NCBI GenBank assembly: GCA_016209155.1
Contig: JACQWU010000278.1
Coordinates: 1-11,750, forward strand
Reading direction: 5' to 3'
DNA: 11,750 nucleotides
From: Candidatus Desantisiibacteriota bacterium
GTDB lineage: Bacteria; JACRDZ01
In this document: positions 1 through 6,581 of the stretch, in pieces
Numbering within the stretch: the stretch's first letter is position 1
Layout: each line of letters starts with the position of its first letter
Made by a program: the position numbers and the translations under genes
Notes under the pieces: model-generated
The model's database searches: none
Seen by the model: the letters and a program-made list of their open reading frames with translations, nothing else
What the model was told of the DNA's origin: nothing

Positions 1-98
1 AAAACATAACTTGGACTGAAGGATTTTGGGCTGAAGGCTGATAGCTAAGTTGTTGACTAAAGCAGTCTAACTTGTAAGAAAAAGAAAGGAATGTAGAA

Positions 99-1397
99 AT
101 GGAAAACATAGAAATAGAGGATTTAGGGAAATGTAAAAAAAGATTTAAATGTTCTATCCCGTCATCTAAGGTTGCTCCTGAAATTGAGCGTATATTAAAG
201 GATCTGATATTAAATGCTGACATATCCGGCTTTCGTAAAGGGAAAGTTCCTAAAAATATAATTATAAATAAATATAAAAATACGATAAACAGGGAAGTTA
301 TTAATAATTTAATACCTGCTTCTGCTGAATCCATAGCAAGAGAAAATAAAATAGATATAATTTTTCCGATTATAATTGAGAATGCAGAGATTTCTTCCGA
401 TAATATATTAGAGTACCGAGTTATTGCGGAATATATTCCTGAATTTGAATTGAAAAATTATATGAATATTAATCTGACGAAGAAAAAAAATCAGGTAAAA
501 GAAGAAGAAGTTCAGGAATTAATAAAGCGTTTACAGCATAGAGTATCAGAGCTTATCGTTGTTGAAGACGGGAAAAAGCCTGCTGATGGCGATCATGTTT
601 TTTTAGACATTGAGATGGATGATAAAAAAAATAAAAAATCATCTAAACAAATCGAAAGAAATATTGAATTTGTTATAGGCAGCGGAGATCTTTCTACTCA
701 AATTGAAAATCATGTAAAAGAAATGATAAAAGGAGAAGAGAAGGATATTGATTTAAAGCTTCCTGCTGAAAATTCCGGTGAAAAAATCGAAGAAGAGAGT
801 GTGAAATATAAAATAGTACTTAAAGAGATAAAGAAAGAGATTCTGCCGGAGTTAAACGATGATTTTGCAAAAGACGTAGGAAATTTTAAAACTCTTGATG
901 AATTAAACCTGAAAATAAGAGAAGATATTATAAAAAATAAGGAGTTAACCGAAAAAAAAGATTTTCGAAATCAAATTAAAAATATATTATTAACTGATAA
1001 TATATTTGATGTCCCTGAAAGTATGATAAATAAAGAAAAAAGCGCACTTTTAGAAAATGTTGAAAATATGTTTAAGAGATCCGGCAGAAAATTTAATGAT
1101 GCAACAACAGATGAAAAAAATAAAATAGAATATGATATTGCTGAAAATGCAATGAAAAATGTAAAATTATTTATTATTTTTGAGAAAATAGCCGAAAAAG
1201 AAAAAGATAATATAAAAGTTGATAATGAAGATCTGAATAACAAAATTGAAACATGGGCGAAGAATTATTATTCAAAAAATGAAATTGATAAATTAAAAAC
1301 AAATAATGATATACGTGCAAATTTTTTGTCACAGATTTTAACTGAAAAAATATATGATTTTTTAACAAATCATGCTATTATTACTGATGTGGTATGA
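99..1397 (+). CDS. tig: Trigger factor, ribosome-associated chaperone
   Basis: Trigger factor binds ribosomal protein uL23 at the peptide exit tunnel and shields nascent chains. At 432 residues it has the usual family length. The ribosome-binding signature GFRKGKVP is at residues 44-51. The middle FKBP-like domain (about 150-245) is divergent: where the active E. coli domain has an MIPGFE-type segment this protein has STQIENHV, so prolyl isomerase activity is doubtful. The C-terminal helical chaperone domain begins around the conserved ELPEL-like segment (ILPELNDDFAKDVG) and runs to the end. The start is supported by AAGGA at 86-90, eight bases before the ATG. It is the first gene of a tig-clpP-clpX-lon order that is common in bacteria. 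The identification is secure; the loss of isomerase activity is inference. Confidence 0.96.
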   Translation: MENIEIEDLGKCKKRFKCSIPSSKVAPEIERILKDLILNADISGFRKGKVPKNIIINKYKNTINREVINNLIPASAESIARENKIDIIFPIIIENAEISSDNILEYRVIAEYIPEFELKNYMNINLTKKKNQVKEEEVQELIKRLQHRVSELIVVEDGKKPADGDHVFLDIEMDDKKNKKSSKQIERNIEFVIGSGDLSTQIENHVKEMIKGEEKDIDLKLPAENSGEKIEEESVKYKIVLKEIKKEILPELNDDFAKDVGNFKTLDELNLKIREDIIKNKELTEKKDFRNQIKNILLTDNIFDVPESMINKEKSALLENVENMFKRSGRKFNDATTDEKNKIEYDIAENAMKNVKLFIIFEKIAEKEKDNIKVDNEDLNNKIETWAKNYYSKNEIDKLKTNNDIRANFLSQILTEKIYDFLTNHAIITDVV

Positions 1398-1399
1398 AT

Positions 1400-1430
1400 T
1401 TGACAAAAATTCAGAGATAGCAGGTATTCT
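1400..1430 (+). promoter_or_regulatory. Candidate sigma70-type promoter for clpP
   Basis: A perfect -35 hexamer TTGACA (1400-1405) begins three bases after the tig stop codon. A possible -10 TATTCT (1425-1430) follows after a 19-base spacer, which is longer than the ideal 17. It would allow clpPX-lon to be transcribed apart from tig. In such AT-rich DNA a chance match is possible, hence the modest confidence. Confidence 0.3.
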
Positions 1431-1454
1431 ATTGGGTAAAGGAGATTAAAAGTT

Positions 1455-2036
1455 ATGACATTAGTACCAATGGTTGTTGAACAGACTAACAGAGGTGAAA
1501 GAGCTTATGATATTTATTCAAGACTGCTTAAAGACAGGATTATTTTTGTAGGTACAGAAATAGATGATAATGTATCAAATCTGGTAATAGCACAGTTCCT
1601 TTTTTTGGAAGCTGAGGACCCGGATAAAGACATTTATTTATATATTAATAGTCCGGGAGGGGTAGTTACAGCCGGCCTTGCTATTTATGATACTATGCAG
1701 TTTGTAAAACCTAAAGTTTCCACAACATGCATGGGGCAAGCCTCCAGCATGGCGGCGCTTCTTTTATGTGCAGGAGCAAAAGGCAAACGTTTTGCGCTTC
1801 CGAATGCAAGAATTATGATACATCAGCCTCTTGGCGGAGTACAGGGACAGGCAACAGAGATAGATATTCAGGCAAAAGAAATTTTAAGAATGAGGGAAGC
1901 TTTGAATTCGATTCTGGTTGAACACACGGGGCAGTCAATGGAAAAAATACGCAAAGATACAGATCGTGACTTTTTTATGTCGGCAGAGCAGGCAAAAGAA
2001 TATGGTATAATTGATGAAGTTATTAAATCACATTAG
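1455..2036 (+). CDS. clpP: ATP-dependent Clp protease proteolytic subunit ClpP
   Basis: ClpP is the serine peptidase that forms a double heptameric chamber and degrades proteins unfolded by ClpX or ClpA/ClpC. The 193-residue length is typical. The catalytic triad sits at canonical positions: Ser98 in GQASSMAA, His123 in MIHQPLGG and Asp172 in DTDRDFFM. The oxyanion-loop region INSPGGVV is at 64-71. The start has AAAGGAG at 1438-1444, ten bases upstream. The gene ends in tandem stops (TAG then TAA), and clpX follows after 21 bases, so the two are almost certainly cotranscribed. The N-terminus ([11 protein letters not shown]) matches the usual axial-loop region of ClpP, so no start change is needed. 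Confidence 0.98.
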   Translation: MTLVPMVVEQTNRGERAYDIYSRLLKDRIIFVGTEIDDNVSNLVIAQFLFLEAEDPDKDIYLYINSPGGVVTAGLAIYDTMQFVKPKVSTTCMGQASSMAALLLCAGAKGKRFALPNARIMIHQPLGGVQGQATEIDIQAKEILRMREALNSILVEHTGQSMEKIRKDTDRDFFMSAEQAKEYGIIDEVIKSH

Positions 2037-2057
2037 TAAAATATTCAGGAGGGGGAT

Positions 2058-3317
2058 ATGTTTAAATTTGAATCTAATCAGGATGTTTTAAAATGTTCAT
2101 TCTGTGGTAAACCTCAGCATGATGTGAAAAAGCTTATAATGGGACCGGAAGTATACATTTGTGATGAATGTATAGAATTATGCAACCGTGCATTGGATGA
2201 AGCAACTATTGAAAAAGATAAAAATTTACAGATTATTCCGCCTATTACTACTCCTTTATTTATAAAAAATATTCTGGATCAATATGTGGTAGGTCAGGAA
2301 AAAGCAAAAAAGATATTGTCAGTGGCTGTATATAATCATTATAAAAGAATACATCATAATATTGCTAAAAATGATGTGGAATTGCAAAAAAGTAATATCT
2401 TATTGATAGGTCCGACAGGTTCAGGAAAAACATTGCTGGCTCAGACACTCGCAAAAATTCTTAATGTACCTTTTGCCATTAGCGATGCTACAACTTTGAC
2501 TGAAGCAGGTTATGTAGGTGAGGATGTTGAAAATATTATATTGCGTCTGCTTCAGAATGCGGATTACAATGTGGAAAAAGCAGAAGCAGGTATAGTTTAT
2601 ATAGATGAGATTGATAAAATAGCAAGAAAAACAGAAAATGTATCTATAACAAGAGATGTATCAGGTGAAGGGGTACAGCAGGCACTTTTAAAAATACTTG
2701 AAGGAACAGTCTCAAATGTTCCGCCTCAAGGCGGAAGGAAACACCCTCAGCAGGATTATATTCAGGTAAATACAAGTAATATCCTGTTTATATGCGGCGG
2801 TGCATTTACCGGTCTTGAAGATATTATTGAACGCAGAGTAGGACAAAAATCCATGGGCTTTGGTGCTGAAATTGTCAGTCGTAAGGATTACGATTTTTCG
2901 GACGTTTTTGAAAAAGCACAGCCTGAAGACCTTTTGAAATATGGTTTTATACCTGAATTTATAGGCAGATTGCCGGTAATAGCAGTGCTAAGAAAACTGG
3001 ATGAAAAATCGCTTGTTAAAGTTCTTTCGGAACCCAGGAATTCTTTGATAAAACAATATCAGAAAATAATGGAAATGGAAAATGTTAAATTGGTTTTTAC
3101 AGATGCCGCCTTGCAGGCAGTATCTCATGAAGCGGTAAAACGCGGAACCGGAGCACGGGGACTTCAGGCAATACTTGAAGAAGTTATGCTGGATATAATG
3201 TATGAAATACCAATGCGTAAAGATGTAAACGAATGTATAATAACAGATGAAGTAATAACTTTAAAAAAAGATCCTATTTTTAAAATTAATGGAAAAAATA
3301 AGGAAGAATCAGCTTAA
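2058..3317 (+). CDS. clpX: ATP-dependent Clp protease ATP-binding subunit ClpX
   Basis: ClpX is the AAA+ hexameric unfoldase that recognises tagged substrates, for example SsrA, and threads them into ClpP. At 419 residues it is complete. The N-terminal zinc-binding domain carries Cys13, Cys16, Cys35 and Cys38. Walker A GPTGSGKT is at 118-125, pore loop GYVG at 151-154, Walker B around IVYIDEID at 179-186, the RKH loop at 227-229, and a sensor-2 GARGLQ motif lies near the C-terminus. The ClpP-docking loop, IGF in E. coli, reads MGF at 266-268, a conservative variant. A strong AGGAGG (2047-2052) lies five bases before the ATG. Placement directly after clpP fits a ClpXP protease encoded as one unit. 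Confidence 0.98.
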   Translation: MFKFESNQDVLKCSFCGKPQHDVKKLIMGPEVYICDECIELCNRALDEATIEKDKNLQIIPPITTPLFIKNILDQYVVGQEKAKKILSVAVYNHYKRIHHNIAKNDVELQKSNILLIGPTGSGKTLLAQTLAKILNVPFAISDATTLTEAGYVGEDVENIILRLLQNADYNVEKAEAGIVYIDEIDKIARKTENVSITRDVSGEGVQQALLKILEGTVSNVPPQGGRKHPQQDYIQVNTSNILFICGGAFTGLEDIIERRVGQKSMGFGAEIVSRKDYDFSDVFEKAQPEDLLKYGFIPEFIGRLPVIAVLRKLDEKSLVKVLSEPRNSLIKQYQKIMEMENVKLVFTDAALQAVSHEAVKRGTGARGLQAILEEVMLDIMYEIPMRKDVNECIITDEVITLKKDPIFKINGKNKEESA

Positions 3318-3348
3318 ATCAGAGTTTGTGTATTAAGGAGAAATTTTT

Positions 3349-3978
3349 ATGTTAGAAAAAGATGAAAAAAAGATAAATAAATATGAGTTTTTACCTTTAG
3401 TCCCATTACGCGATATAGTTGTATATCCATATATGATTGTTCCTTTATTTGTGGGAAGAGAAAAATCCATTGTAGCTCTTGAACAGGTTATGCTTAAGAA
3501 TAAAATAGTTTTTTTAGCCACACAAAAGAAAGCTAAACTGGATAATCCTAAACAGGAAGATATTTTTGAAATAGGTACTGTTGCTGAAATTTTGCAATTA
3601 CTTAAACTCCCTGACGGAGCAATTAAAGTACTTGTTGAGGGTATCTCCAGAGGAAAAATTCTCGAATATACTCCGGAAGAAAAATATTATGAGGTAAAAG
3701 TTGAAACCATTAACAATGAAATAGAAAAAACCCCTGAAATTGAGGCTATGGTCAGAAACTTGCTGAATCTCTTTGAAGAATATGTAAGCTATGATAATAG
3801 AGTTGTAGCTCAGGAAACATTAAACTCAATTATTAATATAGATGAACCCGGCCGTCTTTTAGATATTATATCAGCGCATATTGTTCTTAGAATATCTGAA
3901 AAGCAGGCTATTCTTGAAGAGACTGACATTAAAGCGCGTATGACAAAATTATCCCAAATACTCATAAGCGAAAATTAG
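3349..3978 (+). CDS. lon: Lon protease N-terminal (substrate-binding) domain fragment
   Basis: This 209-residue product is the Lon N-terminal domain, which in full-length Lon recruits protein substrates and helps hexamer assembly. It opens with the family signature EFLPLVPLRDIVVYPYMIVPLFVGRE (about residues 13-38), shown here only to name the region, and continues through the second part of the domain to ILEETDIKARMTKLSQILISEN, where the TAG ends it. The break falls at the boundary between the globular domain and the long helix leading to the ATPase. AAGGAG at 3335-3340 lies eight bases before the ATG, and clpX ends 31 bases upstream. A free domain of this size resembles stand-alone LON-substrate-binding-domain proteins, but the perfect continuation in frame shows that it derives from a normal lon. 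Confidence 0.85.
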   Translation: MLEKDEKKINKYEFLPLVPLRDIVVYPYMIVPLFVGREKSIVALEQVMLKNKIVFLATQKKAKLDNPKQEDIFEIGTVAEILQLLKLPDGAIKVLVEGISRGKILEYTPEEKYYEVKVETINNEIEKTPEIEAMVRNLLNLFEEYVSYDNRVVAQETLNSIINIDEPGRLLDIISAHIVLRISEKQAILEETDIKARMTKLSQILISEN

Positions 3979-3980
3979 AT

Positions 3981-3995
3981 AAAAAAAAAAAAAAA
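3981..3995 (+). repeat. Run of 15 adenines inside lon
   Basis: Fifteen consecutive A residues encode a run of lysines, just 3' of the TAG at 3976-3978. It is the longest homopolymer I noticed in the window. Such tracts are prone to polymerase slippage in replication, transcription and sequencing. Because the stop codon lies 5' of the run, slippage within the run alone cannot restore reading from the upstream half. Confidence 0.9.
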
Positions 3996-4023
3996 GAAGA
4001 TTCGTGACCGGGTAAAAACTCAG

Positions 4024-5778
4024 ATGGAAAGAACACAGAAAGAATATTATCTTAATGAACAGCTTAAAGCTATTCAGAAAGAACTTGGTTATAAAGATGA
4101 GCATTCCGAAATACTCGGACTGGAAGAAAAATTAAAAAAAGCTCATATGCCGAACGAAGCGCATGAAGCAGCTGAAAAAGAGATAAAGAGGCTGGAAAAA
4201 ATGCCTCCTATGTCAGCGCAAGCAACAGTAATACGTAATTATATAGATTGGCTTCTGTCTTTACCCTGGAATGTATATACCAAAGATAAAATAGATTTAA
4301 AAGAATCAGAAAAAATTCTTGATAGAGATCATTTCGGTCTTGAAAAAGTTAAAGAAAGAATACTTGAGTACCTGTCAATACGCAAATTGGTTAAAAAAAT
4401 GAAAAGCCCGATCTTATGTTTTGTAGGTCCTCCCGGTGTAGGTAAAACTTCGCTTGGTAAATCTATTGCCGCAGCGCTTGGCAGAAATTTTGTAAGAGCC
4501 TATCTTGGCGGAATAAAGGATGAAGCGGAAATAAGAGGACATCGCAGAACTTATATCGGAGCAATGCCTGGTAAAATAATACAGAATATTAAAAAAGCAA
4601 AATCAAAAAATCCGGTTTTTTTGCTGGATGAAGTTGATAAAATGAGTATGGATTTCAGAGGTGATCCGTCATCAGCATTACTCGAAGTGCTTGATCCTGA
4701 ACAAAACTGCAATTTTAATGATCATTTCATCGAAGTAGATTTTGATCTTTCTGATGTCATGTTTATTACTACGGCAAATGTATTAAGTGAGATACCTTTA
4801 CCTCTCAGGGACAGAATGGAAGTTATAACTATTGCCGGTTATACAGAATGGGAAAAAGTTAATATAGCTGAAAAATTTTTGATTCCAAAATTATTGATTA
4901 ATCACGGACTTAAAAAAGATAATATTTCATTTTCCTCTGACTGTTTAAAAACAATCATAAGAAAATATACAAGAGAAGCAGGTGTAAGGAATCTAGAACG
5001 TGAGCTTGCAAATATCTGCCGTAAAGTTGCAAAACAAGTAGTTGAAAATAAAGATAAAAATCAAAAGTTTCAGATAGTTAATAATAATATAGAGATGTAC
5101 CTCGGAGTTTATAAATATCATAGCCTTGGTGCAGAGGAAAAAGATGAAATCGGGGTGGCTACCGGACTTGCATGGACAGAAGTAGGAGGAGAAATACTTT
5201 CAATAGAAACGACTATAATGAAAGGTAAAGGTGCGCTAATTTTGACTGGAAAACTTGGGGAGGTAATGCAGGAATCAGCGCGGGCTGCTTTAAGCTATAT
5301 ACGCTCTCATTCCAAGGACCTCGGGCTGGAGGAAGATTTTTACAGGAAATTTGACATTCATGTCCATGTTCCTGAAGGTGCCATACCTAAAGACGGCCCT
5401 TCGGCAGGGATATCGATATGCACATCCATGATTTCAGCTTTGACCAATATCCCTATTAGAAAAGATGTAGCCATGACCGGAGAAATAACTCTGCGCGGAA
5501 AAGTATTACCTATCGGCGGATTGAAGGATAAAGTTTTAGCAGCGCATAGATGCGAGATTGGGACTGTAATTCTGCCTAAAATGAATGAGAAGGATATGAA
5601 AGATATACCTATGAATATTCAGAAAACAATAAAATTTGTAACTGTTGAAATAATGGATGAAGTTTTAAATGAAGCGCTGGTAAGAAAAATAAAAAAATGT
5701 GATCATATAGATAATTTTGAAAAAAACGAAAGAATAAAGGAATTAGAGTACACACATTCTGATGTAAGGTTAATGTAA
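4024..5778 (+). CDS. lon: Lon protease AAA+ ATPase and serine/lysine protease part
   Basis: If translated from the ATG at 4024 this gives 584 residues. They begin with the coiled-coil helix ([17 protein letters not shown]), then the AAA+ module with Walker A GPPGVGKT at residues 135-142 and Walker B around [10 protein letters not shown], and finally the Lon protease domain. The catalytic dyad is the Ser in PKDGPSAG (codon 5401-5403) and the Lys in GGLKDK (codon 5530-5532), 43 residues apart as in E. coli Ser679/Lys722. All catalytic residues are therefore present. The ATG at 4024 has no convincing Shine-Dalgarno site and lies 46 bases after the stop, so independent translation is expected to be weak. 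Without its N domain a Lon would probably still hydrolyse ATP and peptides but handle proteins poorly (inference). Confidence 0.85.
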   Translation: MERTQKEYYLNEQLKAIQKELGYKDEHSEILGLEEKLKKAHMPNEAHEAAEKEIKRLEKMPPMSAQATVIRNYIDWLLSLPWNVYTKDKIDLKESEKILDRDHFGLEKVKERILEYLSIRKLVKKMKSPILCFVGPPGVGKTSLGKSIAAALGRNFVRAYLGGIKDEAEIRGHRRTYIGAMPGKIIQNIKKAKSKNPVFLLDEVDKMSMDFRGDPSSALLEVLDPEQNCNFNDHFIEVDFDLSDVMFITTANVLSEIPLPLRDRMEVITIAGYTEWEKVNIAEKFLIPKLLINHGLKKDNISFSSDCLKTIIRKYTREAGVRNLERELANICRKVAKQVVENKDKNQKFQIVNNNIEMYLGVYKYHSLGAEEKDEIGVATGLAWTEVGGEILSIETTIMKGKGALILTGKLGEVMQESARAALSYIRSHSKDLGLEEDFYRKFDIHVHVPEGAIPKDGPSAGISICTSMISALTNIPIRKDVAMTGEITLRGKVLPIGGLKDKVLAAHRCEIGTVILPKMNEKDMKDIPMNIQKTIKFVTVEIMDEVLNEALVRKIKKCDHIDNFEKNERIKELEYTHSDVRLM

Positions 5779-5779
5779 A

Positions 5780-5807
5780 ACCTGAATCTTGCTCTTCAGA
5801 TTCAGGT
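5780..5807 (+). repeat. Perfect 10-bp inverted repeat between lon and panD
   Basis: ACCTGAATCT (5780-5789) and AGATTCAGGT (5798-5807) are exact reverse complements with an 8-base loop, starting one base after the lon stop codon. The + strand continues with A residues rather than T residues, so it lacks the U-tract of an intrinsic terminator for lon. It could be an RNA stem that protects the lon mRNA end, a processing site, or a protein-binding palindrome controlling panD. Confidence 0.6.
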
Positions 5808-5841
5808 AAAAAATAGAATTTATCTTACAGGAGATAGTTTA

Positions 5842-6195
5842 ATGTTGCTGCATATGTTAAAATCGAAAATACACCGTGCCACAGTTACAGAAGCAAATCT
5901 TGATTATGAGGGCAGTATAACTATTGATGAAAGTTTGATGGATAAAGCCAAAATCATTCCTTTTGAAAAATTACAAATAGTAAATTTATTCAGTGGGGCA
6001 CGATTTGAAACTTATTGTATCCCGGGACCTAAAAAATCAGGTATAATTTGTCTTAATGGCGGAGCCGCACGTCTTGGTGCCCCCGGAGATAAAATAATTA
6101 TTTTGTCATATGTTTTACTTTCACAAAAAGAATTGAAAAGGCACAAGCCTGTTATAGTTCGCGTTGACGGGACTAATAAATACAGAGCAGATTGA
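5842..6195 (+). CDS. panD: Aspartate 1-decarboxylase proenzyme PanD
   Basis: PanD decarboxylates L-aspartate to beta-alanine, the precursor joined to pantoate to make pantothenate (vitamin B5) and then CoA. The proenzyme cleaves itself to create an N-terminal pyruvoyl cofactor. The cleavage site YEGS is at 22-25, with Gly24-Ser25 exactly where it falls in E. coli PanD. The start region ([20 protein letters not shown]) and the NGGAARL segment near 72-78 match the family, and the 117-residue length is normal. GGAGA lies about seven bases before the ATG. The upstream ATG at 5842 agrees with the family numbering, whereas the in-frame ATG four codons later does not. It is the last + strand gene here, 63 bases after lon, with no other pantothenate gene in view. 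Confidence 0.97.
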   Translation: MLLHMLKSKIHRATVTEANLDYEGSITIDESLMDKAKIIPFEKLQIVNLFSGARFETYCIPGPKKSGIICLNGGAARLGAPGDKIIILSYVLLSQKELKRHKPVIVRVDGTNKYRAD

Positions 6196-6200
6196 AGACG

Positions 6201-6581
6201 CTAATAACTTTTAGCATCGATTTTATCGTCAGTTCCGGATAAAGGTATTTTAACTATTATTTTGTTGGGAAGGCATATGAGAGTTTCTCCTGCTTTGGAA
6301 ATCCACCCGGCTTTAATGCAAATATGATTAGGACATGCCGACCTTAATATATGGATATTTTTTTCTAAAACTTCAATTTCAGTGATTCCAAGAGGTCCGT
6401 TTACTTTTATTATACAGTTTTTATCAAGAGAAAAAGTTTTGGATACAGTACCCTTAATTTCTACTATCCCGAAACCCGGAGGGGATTTTTTATAAAAATT
6501 TTCTGCTATTATCCATGCAAAAAAAAATAATGATAAAGTTGTTACAAAAATAATGTCTCGAAACGAAAATAGTTTATTCAT
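6201..6581 (-). CDS. Membrane-anchored NusG domain II-containing protein
   Basis: This is a small 126-residue protein with an N-terminal hydrophobic anchor (about residues 10-26), followed by an extracytoplasmic beta-rich domain of the NusG domain II type. The family hallmark is clear: CPNHICIKAGWI from Cys83 and ICLPNKI ending about residue 108, with Cys83, Cys88 and Cys103 conserved. The family is widespread in Firmicutes, spirochaetes and related groups, but its function is not well established. The N-terminal topology suggests a domain outside the cytoplasmic membrane, so it is not a transcription factor like NusG itself. Its ATG overlaps the stop of the TPR gene (ATGA, 6578-6581) and has no obvious Shine-Dalgarno site of its own, which points to translational coupling. 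It ends in TAG, five bases from the end of convergent panD. Confidence 0.85.
   Translation of the reverse strand: MNKLFSFRDIIFVTTLSLFFFAWIIAENFYKKSPPGFGIVEIKGTVSKTFSLDKNCIIKVNGPLGITEIEVLEKNIHILRSACPNHICIKAGWISKAGETLICLPNKIIVKIPLSGTDDKIDAKSY

Larger units (their letters stand above)
3349..5778 (+). pseudogene. lon: lon locus interrupted by an in-frame TAG
   Basis: Taken as a whole this is one Lon protease gene of 809 sense positions plus TAA, in a single frame, with an internal TAG at codon 210 (3976-3978). Spacing is that of an intact Lon. Nine codons lie between the conserved Glu at codon 208 and the IRDRV segment, the same as in E. coli Lon, and Walker A falls at codons 360-367. There is therefore no net insertion or deletion. 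Possible explanations are a nonsense mutation, a sequencing or assembly error beside the 15-A run, stop-codon readthrough, or two proteins working together. Both halves keep well-preserved family sequence, so any inactivation must be recent. The parts are described separately below. Confidence 0.65.

Noticed and set aside
53-81. Possible tig promoter beginning with TTGACT at 53-58
   Set aside because: No acceptable -10 element at 16-18 bases; a promoter may lie left of the window.
91-96. ATG-TAG start-stop element directly before tig
   Set aside because: It touches the Shine-Dalgarno site with no spacing, so it is unlikely to be used; ATG at 99 has proper spacing.
971-1368. - strand frames antisense to trigger factor
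   Set aside because: Hydrophobic Phe/Ser-rich products are the expected shadow of a Lys/Glu/Asn-rich gene; no ribosome site supports them.
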